In this document: positions 36,000 to 48,529 of the stretch, in pieces | How positions within the stretch are numbered: the first letter of the stretch is position 1 | Layout: each line of letters begins with the position of its first letter | Source of the DNA: Chionoecetes opilio | Taxonomy: Eukaryota; Arthropoda; Malacostraca; Decapoda; Majidae | Direction: 5' to 3' | Length of the DNA: 64,000 bases | NCBI GenBank assembly: GCA_016584305.1 | Contig: JACEEZ010018265.1 | Location: forward strand, 38,501-102,500 | Made by a program: the position numbers and the translations under genes | Notes under the pieces: generated by a model | Seen by the model: only the letters and a program-made list of their open reading frames with translations | What the model was told of the DNA's origin: nothing | Databases searched by the model: none

Positions 36000-37815
36000 C
36001 TTCACCCAGATGGCTCCACAGCTGTCTCATCTATTTCTAAAGCTGAACTCTTTGCTCAAACCTTTGCTTAAAATTCCACTCTGGTTGATGAAGGGTTTGT
36101 TCCTCCTTCTCCTCCACCCTCTGACTATATTATGCCTGTCATTAAGATCCTTCGTAATGATATTTTCTTTGCCCTTTCTGGCCTAGATCCTCGGAAGGCT
36201 TACGGTCCTGACGGAGTCCCTCCTATTGTTCTCAAAAACTGTGCTTCTGTGCTTGCACCCTGCCTGGTCAAACTTTTCCGTCTTTGTCTATCTACTTCCA
36301 CCTTTCCTTCTTGCTGGAAGTTTGCTCACATCCAACCTGTTCCTAAGAAGGGTAACCGTTCTAATCCTTCAAACTACCGTCCTATAGCTTCGACTTCCTG
36401 CCGTTCTAAAGTTTTTGAATCTATACCTAATAAAAAGATTCTTAAGCATCTATCTGCTCACAATCTTCTATCTGATCGTTACTACGGTTTCCGTAAAGGG
36501 CGATCTACTGGCGATCTTCTAGCTTTCTTAACTGAATATTGGTCATCCTCCTTTTGGGGTTTCGCTGAATGTTTTGCTGTTGCCCTTGACATATCAAAAG
36601 CTTTTGATAGAGTCTGGCACAAATCTTTAATTTCCAAACTACCCTCATTCGGTTTCTATCCTTCTCTCTGTACCTTCATCTTAAGTTTCCTTTCAAACCG
36701 TTCTATTTCAGCTACTGTAGACGGACATGGTTCTTCTCCTAAATCTATCATTCTAGTGGTGTTCCCCAGGGTTCTGTCCTATCACCCACTCTCTTTCTAT
36801 TATTCATTAATGATCTTGTAAGTCTAACTCAAAGCCCTATCCACTCCTACGCTGATGATTCTACCCTGCATTTTTCAACGTCTTTTTTTAGACGTCCAAC
36901 TCAACAGGAACTAAGTGATTCACGGAGAGATGCTACCGAGCGCCTAACTTCTGATCTTTCGATAATTTCTGATTGGGGCAAAGCAAACCTTGTCGTGTTC
37001 AATGCCTCAAAAACCCAATTTCTTCACCTATCTACTCGACAAAACCTACCAGATAACTATTCCCTCTTCTTCAATGACACTCAACTATCTCCTTCAACAA
37101 TGAACATTCTAGGATTATCCTTTACTAAAAATCTGAACTGGAAATCTCACTTCTCATCTCTTGCTAAAACAGCTTCTAAGAAGTTAGGTGTCCTGTGGCG
37201 TATGCGTCCTTTTTTTTCTCCCTCCCAGTTGCTTGCTCTGTACAGGGGCCTTATCCGCCACTGTATGGAGTATGTCTCGCATGTTTGGGGAGGATCCACT
37301 CATACAGCTCTCCTAAACAGAGTTGAGTCAAAAGCTTTTCGTCTCATCAACTCCTCTCCTCTGACTGACTGTCTTCAATCTTTAAATCACCGCCGGAATG
37401 TTGCTTCTCTTGCTATCTTCTACCGTTATTTTCATGCCCACTGCTCCTCTGAACTTGCTAACTGCATGCCTCCCCCCCCTCCCGCGGCCTCGCTGCACAA
37501 GACTTTCAACTCATTCTCATCCCTATTCTGTCCATCTTCCTAATGCAAGAGTTAATCAGTATCTTTACTCTTTCATCCCTTTCACTGGTAAACTCTGGAA
37601 CTCTCTTCCTGTTTCTACTTTTCCACTTTCCTACGACTTCAATCTTTTCAAGAGAAGAGTAACAAGACACTCTCCGAACTAAATTGGCACACCCCTCTTT
37701 ATTTTTATTCTTTTACTGTCTTCTTTGTAGGGACTGGAAACTAAGCGGGCTTTGTTTTACCTATTTTTGTTGTGCTCTTGGCCAATCCTTTGTGATGTAA
37801 AAAAAAAAAAAGAAG
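36000..37815 (+). pseudogene. Jockey-like non-LTR retrotransposon, RT and C-terminal part
   Basis: The translation gives GLDPRKAYGPDGVPPIVLKN (RT start), NRSNPSNYRPIAS, FRKGRSTGDLL, VALDISKAFDRVWH (motif A), then after a frameshift near 36750 the GVPQGSVLSP-type motif B and SYADDSTL (motif C). It continues to 37680 with MEYVSHVWGG and a C-terminal RRVTRHSPN. The endonuclease half is absent and an in-frame stop lies before 36080. It ends in an A tract at 37799-37812. The order and motifs fit the Jockey group. Confidence 0.8.
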
Positions 37816-38799
37816 TTAATTTGGCCATAAACCCGCCCAACTATCTGGCAACCCTGATGTTACAGTGAACCAGTGTTTCCACTGGCATGGAAATGTCCTG
37901 ATTTCAAGTAAATTTAGGCCTGAGAAGGAAATTTAGAAGGAAACCCAAATTCTAAGGAAATCCTAAGGAAATTCATTTTTTTCGAACATGTTAAAATTTG
38001 TGTGTATTTAAAATGTATTTGTAGCGCTCCCCTTTATAGCTTTGACGTTAACTCGAAGGGCTCCACAATCCTGGCTATTACGCTGCCACCACCCACAATA
38101 AGTGGGGAAAAAAATAAAAGATTAAGAGTATATGTGACTAATGGACTAATTGGATAGACTAATGGGTCTGAATAAGCAACTCGTTAACAGAATATCAGTA
38201 TATTATCACCTACTGATTCACCAATAATCACTTCCCTCCTTAACCTAAGGTTTTTCAACACAAAAATATACCTAACAATATGAATATCGACACGACACGA
38301 GTAACTTTCCGTCACACTAACTCACTGTGTAACTTTCCCGTCACACTGAATCACTGTGTAAAGTATCTATACACACACACTCCAGCTATGAAAACATGGC
38401 CTTAGCTGTATCCATAGGTGTGTCCAGGGTCATCCACTCAGCTCCCACAGCTCACAGCTGCTCCCAGCTGCTCACCCCGTCAGCTTCACCACACTCCCAA
38501 ACCCTATAAATAACATATGGCTATGAGCATTCAAGCTATTACAGATAAATAATCAATCTCCTCTACATCTCCACCAATACACTTCCTCGCACATACCTTT
38601 AACAGGGTTGATAGCCACAACTCCCCACAGTTGTTACCACAGCTTACACGTGGACCGAAAGACAACTAATATGGCCACTCTACCTCCCTGCTCGACTTGC
38701 CTGCTGACGTCACCAGCTATCGCCGGCACAAAGTATTGTCGGAAAATATATATATAGTGATTCAGAACTGAGGAGTGAAGGAAAATGACGAGCATTTAA

Positions 38800-41212
38800 C
38801 CTTTTACTTCCTAAGAGGTTTTTTTTCCCAGAAAACTTTGTTTCAACTGTCAAAATGAATGTATTAGTATTGTTTTGAAACCCTATTAAGTTTTTTTTTT
38901 AATTTCTATTGTAAATAAGTGAATTACATAAACGGGACAAAATTGTCCTTTTAGGCACACAATTTTTTTTTTTGCATTTCAGATTTATTCAGGTTTCCAA
39001 AAATATTGTGTATACACATATCAAAATTAAGATTGATACATTTTCCTTTGCTTGAAAAAACACTATCTCTGTAAAATTGTTACTAAACCATTAGCTTCTG
39101 TATAGAAAAATATCCTATGTTGCCTATTTTGTGTGAAATTCTAGGAAACAATTTCTTTTTGATTCACAGCATAGTTGAACTTCGCATTTCATACAGAATA
39201 CTGACATCTTGCCAGTGCATCCAGGCAGTTTACATGTAGGGCCTACCCCTTTTATCAGAAATGATTGGGAAGTGCCCAGTCTTATCAAGTCTTATATCTA
39301 TATCAGGAATTGGCTTAGTTGCTTTCCCAGTTTTTTCTTGGCAGTGTATGCCACATCTACATTACTTGATGATTTCCTTTTTTATCCCCTACTTTTCCAC
39401 CTAACATAAGAGAATCTGCAAGCTTGAATTTGAATTCGCAAAGAGAAATTAGCTTTTTCTTAGGCACTTCAAGTTGATTTGCTTCTCGTTTATAAAGTAA
39501 CCAAGAATTTTCAACTGACATGTCTATCATGTGGAAAATTAGCATTTGGTAATACTTTTTTGATATGTATGACATCCTGTAATAAGACATGAGCTGATCA
39601 TGCAAATCAACACCCATATGTGCATTGTAGTCTTTGACAACGAATGGTCGAGGGACCTCTACTTTCTTTAATTTTCTGTCAAATCTTGTGCACTTATCTA
39701 ATGGAAATGATGTGGCAAATGTAGATACAAGGTGCACTGCTCTGTTGTCAAACCATTTGATAGCTGCTATATTGCTATTACCTCCATACATTGTCTCCCA
39801 CTCATCATAGGAGCCACGCCCATCTGCTTATCTGTCATGAATGTCAGATTTGGTATTTTTTGTTGTTGAACAGTTCCACAACACCATATACCACTGGAAG
39901 CTAAATGATCTAAAAGGGGAAGAGAGGTGAACCAGTTATCAAAATATAACTTATGATTCTTGAATGGGGGTATGCACTCAGCAAGATGGAGTATTGAATA
40001 ATTAATCAAATTACAGCTCTGGTACAGATCTGGAAAATTTGGATTATTCACAGGCTTTATTTATACGAGTATAAGGTATGAAATCATATACCATACCCAT
40101 TTCATCTGCCAGAACAAAAATGTTGTACCCTCGTGTATGTGGCCCCATAGGAATATATTGCTTCATTGATGAATTCCCCTTATAGGGTACCATTTGCTCA
40201 TCTGCATATAAAGACTCTGTCATTGGGATTTCTTTGAACTTTGATCTGAGATGATCAAGTAGGGTAACCTCAAAGATCAAAGGAACCTTTGACAGTTTGT
40301 CATGTGGATCTCTACGTGAATTATCCACAAGATGGAACTTCATCTTTTTTTCTTCCCACCTATCTCTGCTCATAATTGAGTTCACATTTTCATTTCCTAC
40401 AGAAAGGCTTGACCAATGCAATCTGGTATTAGGAATTCTACTAATAGACATATACAAACATAAACATTGCTCAAGTTCTTCTGTGTCACTTGAACACAGA
40501 GATTGCATCATATGTCGTGGTCTACAACCTGTCCCATTTTTCTGATTATAGAAATTGGTAGTTGTGATTCCTGACACACCTGAAAACAATTATATACTAA
40601 CTCAGTTCTAACTCAGTTAAAAAAAAAAAAAAAGGTTCACCATTTCCTTATTACTCACATTAGGCTATAGTTCCCCATAACAAATATTGGAATTTTCTTT
40701 AATGTCTAGAGAAACCTTAAAATACTATATGGGGAATTCAAGGAAACAAAATAATGTATGAAAAAAAAAGTGGCTACATATTACTGAAATGTATACTCAG
40801 AGGGTGGCCTTTGTATCTATCCAGGTGCCTATTAGGACTTTTTTCTCACATTTACACATGGTAACATACACACTTTTCTTTACGATCAAGAAGGAATATC
40901 TTACTGTTACACCTTTCAAAACACTCTTCTTATCATACAAAATAAATATCTAAGCAGATAATTACCTGGTTCAGGATCTATGATTTTCCAAAAAAATGCT
41001 TGATTGAGAGCATTAGATAGCGTCTACACCATACAGTGTTTGGCAGTACACTGGCCTTGAAAAAGACGCCAAGTTGCCAAGATTTTCCAGATACCTCTTT
41101 CAAAGGAGGACGAAAAAGTCCTCACCAGCGAAGAGGTTCCTCAAATTATATTAACTCTAGGGGGACCATTGATTTGAAAGCGGACACTTTTGTCCTTTTA
41201 GGAAGTAAAGGG
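38800..41212 (-). mobile_element. piggyBac element inserted in the LTR
   Basis: CCTTTTACTTCCTAAGAGG at the left and CCTTTTAGGAAGTAAAGGG at the right are flanked by TTAA (38796-38799, 41213-41216). The 5' LTR at 50087 shows the empty GCATTTAATTACTCG. It carries a decayed transposase on the minus strand. Confidence 0.9.
39357..40589 (-). pseudogene. piggyBac transposase (DDE_Tnp_1_7), frameshifted
   Basis: Three overlapping minus-strand frames (40589-40044, 40051-39767, 39791-39357) make up most of the protein. The expected catalytic Asp positions are all visible: YADEQMVPYKG, LYFDNWFTSLPLL and IKWFDNRAVHLVST, followed by AHMGVDLHDQLMSYYR. Two frameshifts separate them. The N-terminal part is missing or further upstream, and the Cys-rich C-terminal domain is not seen. 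The enzyme normally excises at TTAA without a footprint. Confidence 0.85.
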
Positions 41213-41629
41213 TTAATTACTCGATATTTATATATTACTTTACCCCCCCACCCTACTCAACGTAAACTCTTCGTCAATCATGAGTCAAAAGGTTTAACCC
41301 ATTTTCTCGCGTTACATGGCTTCTACCCCCCCCAAAAAAATTCCTTGTTCCTCGGTCCTTCATCACGCATCCTACCAGATATCTAACTAAGTATATAAAA
41401 AATATAATAACATATACACAACACCAAATCATGACTCCTCTTCTTTTTAAATTCACATAGGGTCTTCTATCCACCCACAAACAAATATACTTAAGCTGGA
41501 CAATACAATTCTTCCAATGAACTTTACAAACACAATAATTGAATAGTAATGCATTCTTAACTTCTTCATCTCCCTCACCAAGAGCAGATTTAACCAGTTT
41601 GGGGAATACATAATTAATGTAATGACTTT

Positions 41630-42285
41630 GGGCTATATTCAAGAACTTTTCTCCATCCGTTGCATCGCGAATCGGTATACAAGAATCAACATACGACGCA
41701 ACGCGTCGAGCTCAGGGGTGGAGGTTTGAGTCAGCTGATTCCCGACAACTTGCACATCCCACCTTCACCCCGCTCTCCACTTATTCCATCGTATTTCTTC
41801 CCAGACCATTACAGGTGAGTTTTCAACACAACCGAGAGTGACATTCATACACTGTGAATGCACACGTGTCATCATTAAGGTAAAATCAGGTCCAGGAGGC
41901 CTTATATAGGTGTGTTAACCTGTGAGGAAGCCGGGCGGCGGCGGGAGGATGGAGGTCGGCCATTGTGTGGAGCAGTGGTGGCGGGCCGTTCAAATGTACT
42001 CGCAAGCATCACTCAGGCCAATTTTTTCTGCACCAACGCCGCAGACAAGTGGCGAACACTAACTTAGCTATTATTTTAATGTCAGAAATGATAAATTTCA
42101 CTAGTAAAATGTATTAGATATGTATAAAACAGTAAAAATACTGATGCCGCTTTGGGCTCGCTTGTGTTGGTACGCCTGTCAAATATCCACCAGTCGGGGC
42201 AGTTCTTGTAGATGTCACCAGTGGAGGTACGACGGTGGAAAATCTCCACCGGCCGGGATTTGACGAGCATTCTTGAATATAGCCC
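41630..42285. mobile_element. MITE with GGGCTATATTCAAGAA ends
   Basis: GGGCTATATTCAAGAAC and its near-complement GCATTCTTGAATATAGCCC, with TTT on both sides (41627-41629, 42286-42288), fit a Harbinger-type 3 bp duplication. It has no coding content. It interrupts the 3' region of the LTR element. Confidence 0.7.
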
Positions 42286-42288
42286 TTT

Positions 42289-44457
42289 ATGTAATGCCCG
42301 GAAATTCGGAGAGACAGGATGGAAATTCCTATCATACGATTCCCGGGTTATGTATCTGTAAGAAGGAAAAAGGTCTCAATAACCATATGTTTGGTCTGGG
42401 ACACATTGTCGCCTAGATCCAGTATATGGGGGAACCGGTTATTTTTATTATAATAAGGCCATTCAAATAATTTCTGTTCTCGCACTATTTATCTTTCATT
42501 CGTATGTCTTTCTCTCTCTTCCACTTCTATCTTCCCCCTCCATTCTCCCCCCCCCCCATACACCCGGATCACGAGTCATAATGTGTGGGACATTTATTTC
42601 GCGATCGTCAATAATTTGTAGAGTCAAAACTTCCTATCCTCCCCTTATCCTCCTGACAGATCGATGAACACTCTTAGATTCTTAGTGTCCTTAAAAACAG
42701 ACAAAATAGAGTCGGGTTACGCATATAAATGTGTGGGTTAGTCGAGTTATTCGCTGAATTAAAAGTCGACCAAATTTATGTTGCGACTCCCTATACCTCG
42801 TCACTCTTAAAAACACGTTCGTAGGTTTGACCGATGGGAAGAAAAACTCTCCCCGGATATTAGAATAAATGTATTAAATTCTTCTATATCAAATTAAAAG
42901 AACTGCGTCATAGGCAGTCATTTCATACGTATACCTGCTTCTTTAGCTAATAAGAGTCATTCGAAGTCTTATATTCCCTTCAGGGGAAGCCCCTCATAAG
43001 TATCCGAACATTTCCTTTTTCCCGCTGATCTTCCAACCTGTCCCTCTGTGAGACCACGCGACCATCAGTCCCTCATTCACTTCCTTCAAGGTAAGATATG
43101 CAGTAACTCGCCCCTATTTCCCCCCCCCCTCCTTGTTATAATATCTATCTATCTATATATCTATATATAGGTACAGTTGTTTAGGTTTCATTAACGCATA
43201 GGAGGCCTGCCTGTCCTTATAAGTATTATTAAATGAGTCCCTCATTCACTTCCTTCAAGGCTCCGGCGAGTATCTCTGCCGGAAAAGAAACCAGGCCACA
43301 TGGTACAGTGAATCCCACACCAACCCATTACTCTCACATTTTCTCTCCTATATATATATTCCAGTATACCTATAGTGCTCAGTTAAATACGGATATAGAT
43401 GGTAGTTCTAAGAATAAAATTTCAGTGAGGTAGGCTATGCTCTGTAGAGCTTTCCTGCGCCAAATAAGAGTATACATGTATCTAGGTTCTCAAACAAGAG
43501 AAATAATATTTCAGGGTAAATAAACCGGTTTGATGTTTAAAGTATAGTTCTTGTGTTTATTGCAAAAACCCAGGTGATTATTCCCTTGTTTTTGGAAATA
43601 CTTCCCCAGTCTCAAAAGAGTTTCAGCCTCACTCGGTGTAATAATAAGTACCCACCCCGACTACCAATAATTCTCATATAGTAAATCGTGTTCAGGGAGT
43701 AAACCATAGAACTACTCGCCTGGACTGGTGGCAGCATTTCTCCTTACTAAACCCTAAGTTCGTTCCCATTTCAGAATCTCCGCATCGAGAAGTGTTCGTA
43801 CTATAATTAAATAGTGAAGTCATATGACTAATTTCAACTCTCTTGTAGTTTTGCGGTTTTTTTTTTTTTATATCGGTCATAACAAACAATAGGTGTCAGA
43901 GACAAAAAACCCTGGCATCACATTTACTCCCTTGAAATGAGAACCTTCTCACTTCCTCTCTTATTTGTCTAGGCCGAAGCCATATAGAGTCGCGACTGGA
44001 CTCATCCCTCTAGTCTGTAATGGTTATTCTTGTACCCCACTAAACCTAGGCATAGGCGCGTAGGGAGGAATCACGACCGGATTTACTCCATACCCTCTGT
44101 AACTTGGGATAAGGCTCACCTCCTTATTGAGGCATACATACTCCTTCGTCAATCACCCAACGAGCAAAGCTCAGAGCCAAGCACATCCTCGGGTCTAACG
44201 ACACCTTTGCGGGTTTAGTGTTTAGTGTAATCTATGTACACCCTCTAAAGCAAGTTTTTTAACCTCTACAAGTCTTTCTAGGGGACCTTCATCAAAATAC
44301 CTCTTGCCCTAGAGGTGTCTTTTACCATCTGTCATTAACATTCTTCTACGTATCTCCTCACTGGTCTCCTCTCTCTAGGTGGTGGTTGTTCAAGTTCTTC
44401 CTCAACTATTACTATTTCTGCTGGTTCCAACAGCCAGCCATCTTGTCTATATATTGC
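42289..44457. other. 3' internal region of the LTR element without recognised gene
   Basis: It lies after integrase and before the 3' LTR, where an env-like gene would sit if present. I see no open frame beyond about 70 codons. TCCCTCATTCACTTCCTTCAAGG occurs twice (about 43067 and 43235), the first followed by GTAAGATATG, which looks like a splice donor. Confidence 0.4.
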
Positions 44458-46660
44458 TTAATTTTTGTTGGGGCCGCTCTCTATACACTTTTTGCCGTCA
44501 AATATATTTTCTAACACATATGCACCCCCCTCTCTCAATACTTTCACTATTTTGTACGGTCCCAACCACTTAACCGAAAGTTTTCTGTTGGTGCCCTGCT
44601 CAAAGCGTTCTCTTTTCACCCACGCCAATTCGTCTTTTTCCAACCTCTCATTTTTCCTTTTCACATTAGCTTTCTCCCGCCATTTTCTACCTCTCTCCAA
44701 ATTGGTTCTCTTGATGATTTCGTGGGGCCACTGTTGGTTTCCTCCTCTGAGTCAATTTGTGGTAACTTCACACTAATCAACCTTGGAGCGTATCGGGAAA
44801 AAAAAGCATAGAAAGGTTGGGTACCCATTGTCTCATGCACTGCACTATTCAACAATCTTTGGGTTTCAAAGGGAGATAACTGGGCCATCTATTGGGATAA
44901 CCCTTGCACAGGTTTGAGAGAATTGTTTTCATTGTTCGGTGCATCCTTTCAGAAATACTATTACCTTGTGGATGATAAGGCGGGGTGTATCCTAACTGTA
45001 TTTCACATGAAATCACACAACTCTTTAAATTGCTTTTGACGTTAAACTCCTTAGCATTATCTAACAACAATGTATGTGGTGCCCCCAAATACCTAATATA
45101 TTCCCTAAAATTCTTACATATATACTTCCTCGGTCATCGTAGTTTTTATTTTTAAAACACAGTAAACCTACTATAATGATCTATTTTGTTAATACATAGC
45201 GGTATCCCTGGGCTCCCGTTCCCATGTCGGTTATGTCTATGCTTATCCTCTCTAGAGGTTTACTTACTGACGGTAATCTTGCCATTGTTGTTTGGGGTCC
45301 ACGACTACCCTTATGCTGTTGATATGTTAAACAGTTCCTCCAATTTCTTTTCACATTCGTTTCAAGTTGGGCTTTAAAAAAAATATCCTTCTGCTTACTT
45401 ATTGACTTCCTCTGCCCCAAATGACCTGATTCCTTATTATGAATTAATTCCAAGGCCGCTTGCTTCAGTTCACTAGCCAAAACTAATAAGTAGTGTACAC
45501 CGTTATCTAACTGCTGTTTAGTTAAATATAAAACTCCTTCTTCTATCACAAAATTTATCTAAAGTACTTCTGGGGGATTTATATCTGGGTATTCTGCCTC
45601 CTTCTAGATACTCTATCATTTCTCTCTCATCTGAGGTCTTCTCGTTGCATTTCCTGATTTCTTTCTTTAGTTTTTTTCCCAACCATCTCTCTTCTACTTG
45701 ACATCGAATGATTCTTACTGGTCTACTAAGCTGGTTGCCAAAAGTGTTCTTTTTCCCTGCTTTATATTCTATATGATACCTTATAGTCTCTCATTTCTAG
45801 GGTCCACCTGTTCATCCCAGGTGACTGGTTTTGTTGTTTAAGGGCTGACACTAACGGTTGGTGGTCTGTTCTGATAATAACTTTGGTTCCTCATAGGAAA
45901 TGATGAAACTGTCTGCATGCTAAAACTATCCCTAGGGCTTCCCTATCTGTTGCTGAGTATCGCGTTTTAACTGGTTTCAAATTTTTGGAAAAGTAGAGAT
46001 TACCTGGGCTTTGCCCTGTTCATTATACTGCATTAGTATGCTCCTACATGAGTTGACTAGCATCGGTATCCAACACAAAAGGTTTATTGATATTGGCCTT
46101 AGTTAAGATGGGAGCACTAGTCGGTTTATCTTTTAGTATCTTAAATGCTTTCTGGTTTTCCTCTGACCATTCGAATGGGTTACCTTTCTTAGTCAAATTA
46201 GTGATCGGCACCGCTATCTTAGCGAATCCTTCTATGTACTTCCTATAGAAACCTACCATTCCCAGAAATTTTCTGGTTTCCTTGACATTAGTGGGGGTTT
46301 CATTTTCTCTACGGCTTCTATGTTGTCTGGGTTGGGCTGGTAACCTTCCTTGTTCACTACGTGTCGGCCCGAAAACTAACTTTTCTTTGCCCTATTTTAC
46401 ATTTGGTCAGATTTAATTTGACTCCAAATTTAGTCAGATGTTCAAATAACCCATCGATCCTTTCCAATAAGACCTCGTAACTGGGTGCCATCAGGATAAT
46501 GTCATCTATATAATTTTTAAGCCAGTTCTCTTTCAGTAAAGGGGTTAAGATCTGGGCTAATTTGCGAGAGAAAATTGCCGCACTGCAATTCAATCCAAAG
46601 GGAAGTCTTTTGAATCTATATAAGGGTATTCCTTCACTGAACACTCACTTCACTTCACTT
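44458..46660 (-). pseudogene. gypsy-type pol: RT, RNase H and integrase, frameshifted
   Basis: In minus-strand order: YRFKRLPFGLNCSAAIFSRK and NYIDDIILMAPS (RT palm; the YxDD box is YIDD), MVGFYRKYIEGFAKIAVPI (RT connection), a badly broken RNase H (TDRE..GIV and TDHQPL blocks near 45950-45860), HNKESGHLGQRKSI and CLTYQQHKG (integrase HHCC finger), ISIDITDMG (first catalytic D), LLLDNAKEF (second D), YHPQGNSISERM (E), and a C-terminal VKWLGPYKIVKVL chromatin-proximal barrel. Protease and the first half of RT are missing: the gag-like fragment joins RT directly through a CACTT-repeat junction at about 46640-46665. Confidence 0.8.
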
Positions 46661-47028
46661 CACTGAACTGAATCCTCTGAACAACTTTCTACTTGGGAAA
46701 GGAAAACTGTCAACCTTCCCTCGGCTTCGATTCCCTGCAAATCACTGAGGTTCAGCATTCGTATATCTCTAGGCTTTATCAATGACCTCACTGGTCTCCT
46801 GACTTCCTTCTCCTCTCCCTTATTTCTCAACAATAACTCAACAGTCTCTTTCGTTCTTTCCACTTCTTGTTCTAACTGACTCATCCACCTGAACTGCTCG
46901 CATTGTTCTAGACTGGTATCGTCTTTCTTGGGTGTTACTACTTCCTCCTTCTGAAGCTCCCTACCCTTTGCTCCCTTCTGGAGGAAATCCTCCAAATTCT
47001 CTATGGAAAAATCAATCAAATCCTCCAT
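46660..47028 (-). pseudogene. gag-like N-terminal fragment
   Basis: An acidic, Glu/Lys-rich 122-residue frame with a predicted coiled-coil stretch (FRWMSQLEQEVERTKETVEL) and no CCHC knuckle. Its position between the SGNH ORF and pol, with an abrupt junction to RT, suggests an internal deletion removed the rest. The name is by position only. Confidence 0.4.
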
Positions 47029-47350
47029 CTTGAAAAAAAAAAATCCCTTCCGTAACTTAAAAACAAAATCTATGGGCTCACTATTCCTAACTAGTGTTCA
47101 CTAACACTAGGTCTAGTGTTGGGCTTTTCACGGTGGCTATTACAGCCACGACAACCCGCAGAAGTTGCTTACTTGCCGGGGCGTCTACCAAGCCTCAACA
47201 CTGACTTACACTTATCATTATTTCTTACGGTGGGTAACCCGGTCCTCCTGAAGCCTGCACTGCCAAGGCCGTCTCAATCTATAAAGGCCTGCGCCTGAGA
47301 TTTATGACGTCACGGACTGAGTCTGTACGAGGCCACCGAGATGACAAGTT

Positions 47351-48458
47351 TACCTACCTAATTATATGTTTATCAGTATAAAAGATATATTGTTATCTTC
47401 GGAAATGTTTGTTCTATAATATTATCAAATAAAAACCCGTAAAACACACTAAAGAAATGCCATTATGAGACTCTCAAGAAATATGCATGAACTTAAACTC
47501 TTCACCATTTAATATTTTTCTCGAAAACATTTTACATGGAGAACATCAATAGAAGCGGAATTTAGTTAGCTTTCCATTGCTATATTTTGTTTTCTGATAA
47601 ATGAATTAGCAGCATGCATAAATTAGCGTTAACTAAATACATAACATCATGAAATCGGGTAATTTCCTACCTAATTATATGTTTATCAGTATAAAAGATA
47701 TATTGTTATCTTCGGAAATGTTTATTCTATAATATTATCAAATAAAAAACCGTAAAACAGACTAAAGAAATGCCATTATGAGACTCTCAAGAAATATGCA
47801 TGAACTTTAACTCTTCGCCATTTAATATTTTGCTCAAAAACATTTTACATGGAGAATATCAATAGAAGCGGAATTTAATTAGCTTTCCATTGCTATATTT
47901 TGTTTTCTGATAAATGAATTAGAACCATACATAAATTAGCGTTAACTAACTAAAAGGATCATGAAATCGGGTAATTTTTCCCGATTGATGATGTTATTTA
48001 TTTAGTTAACGCTAATGTATGTATGGTTCTAATTCATTTATCAGAAAACAAAATATATCAATGGAAAGCTAATTAAATTCAGCTTTTATTGATATTCTCC
48101 ATGTAAAATATTTTCGAGCAAAATATTAAATGGCGAAGAGTTTAAGTTCATGCATATTTCTTGAGTCTCATAATGGCATTTCTTTAGTGTGTTTTACGGT
48201 TTTTTATTTGATAATATTATAGAACAAACATTTCCAAAGATAACAGTATATCTTTTATACTGATAAACATATATTAGATAGGAAATTACCCGATTTCATG
48301 ATGTTATGTATTTAGCTAACGCTAATTTATGCATGCTGCCAATTCATTTATCAGTTTAAAAAAGAAATATATCAATGGAAAGCGAATTAAATTCCGCTTC
48401 TATTCATATTCTCCAATGTAAAATGTTTTTGAGCAAAATATTAAATGGCGAAGAGTTA
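47351..48458. mobile_element. Palindromic MITE family copy 2 (outer), interrupted at its centre
   Basis: The left half is 47351-47672 and the right half 48284-48458, the latter lacking its outer third. The central GGGTAATTT/AAATTACCC stem is split by a second copy of the same family. Confidence 0.7.
47673..48283. mobile_element. Palindromic MITE family copy 3 (inner)
   Basis: A full palindrome of about 610 bp: CCTACCTAATTATATGTTTA at the left, its near-complement TATATTAGATAGG at the right, and a central CATGAAATCGGGTAATTTTT/CCCGATTGATG stem. Confidence 0.75.
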
Positions 48459-48529
48459 ACAGTGGGTGAAAGGTGGGTGCAATGAGAGCCGTACCGCCCG
48501 TACATACTCACACGCAGAAAGCTCGGCTC

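Larger units (their letters stand above)
38020..41316 (-). repeat. 3' LTR, split by a piggyBac element
   Basis: The LTR pieces 38020-38799 and 41217-41316 together give 880 bp, aligning to the 924 bp 5' LTR. The difference is mostly a segment of about 68 bp at 49517-49585 that is missing here. The LTRs otherwise differ little, suggesting a young or gene-converted element. Confidence 0.85.

Noticed and set aside
41274..41642. Possible env-like protein with a hydrophobic segment next to the 3' LTR
   Set aside because: The frame begins inside the neighbouring MITE and ends in the LTR, with no signal peptide or glycoprotein pattern.
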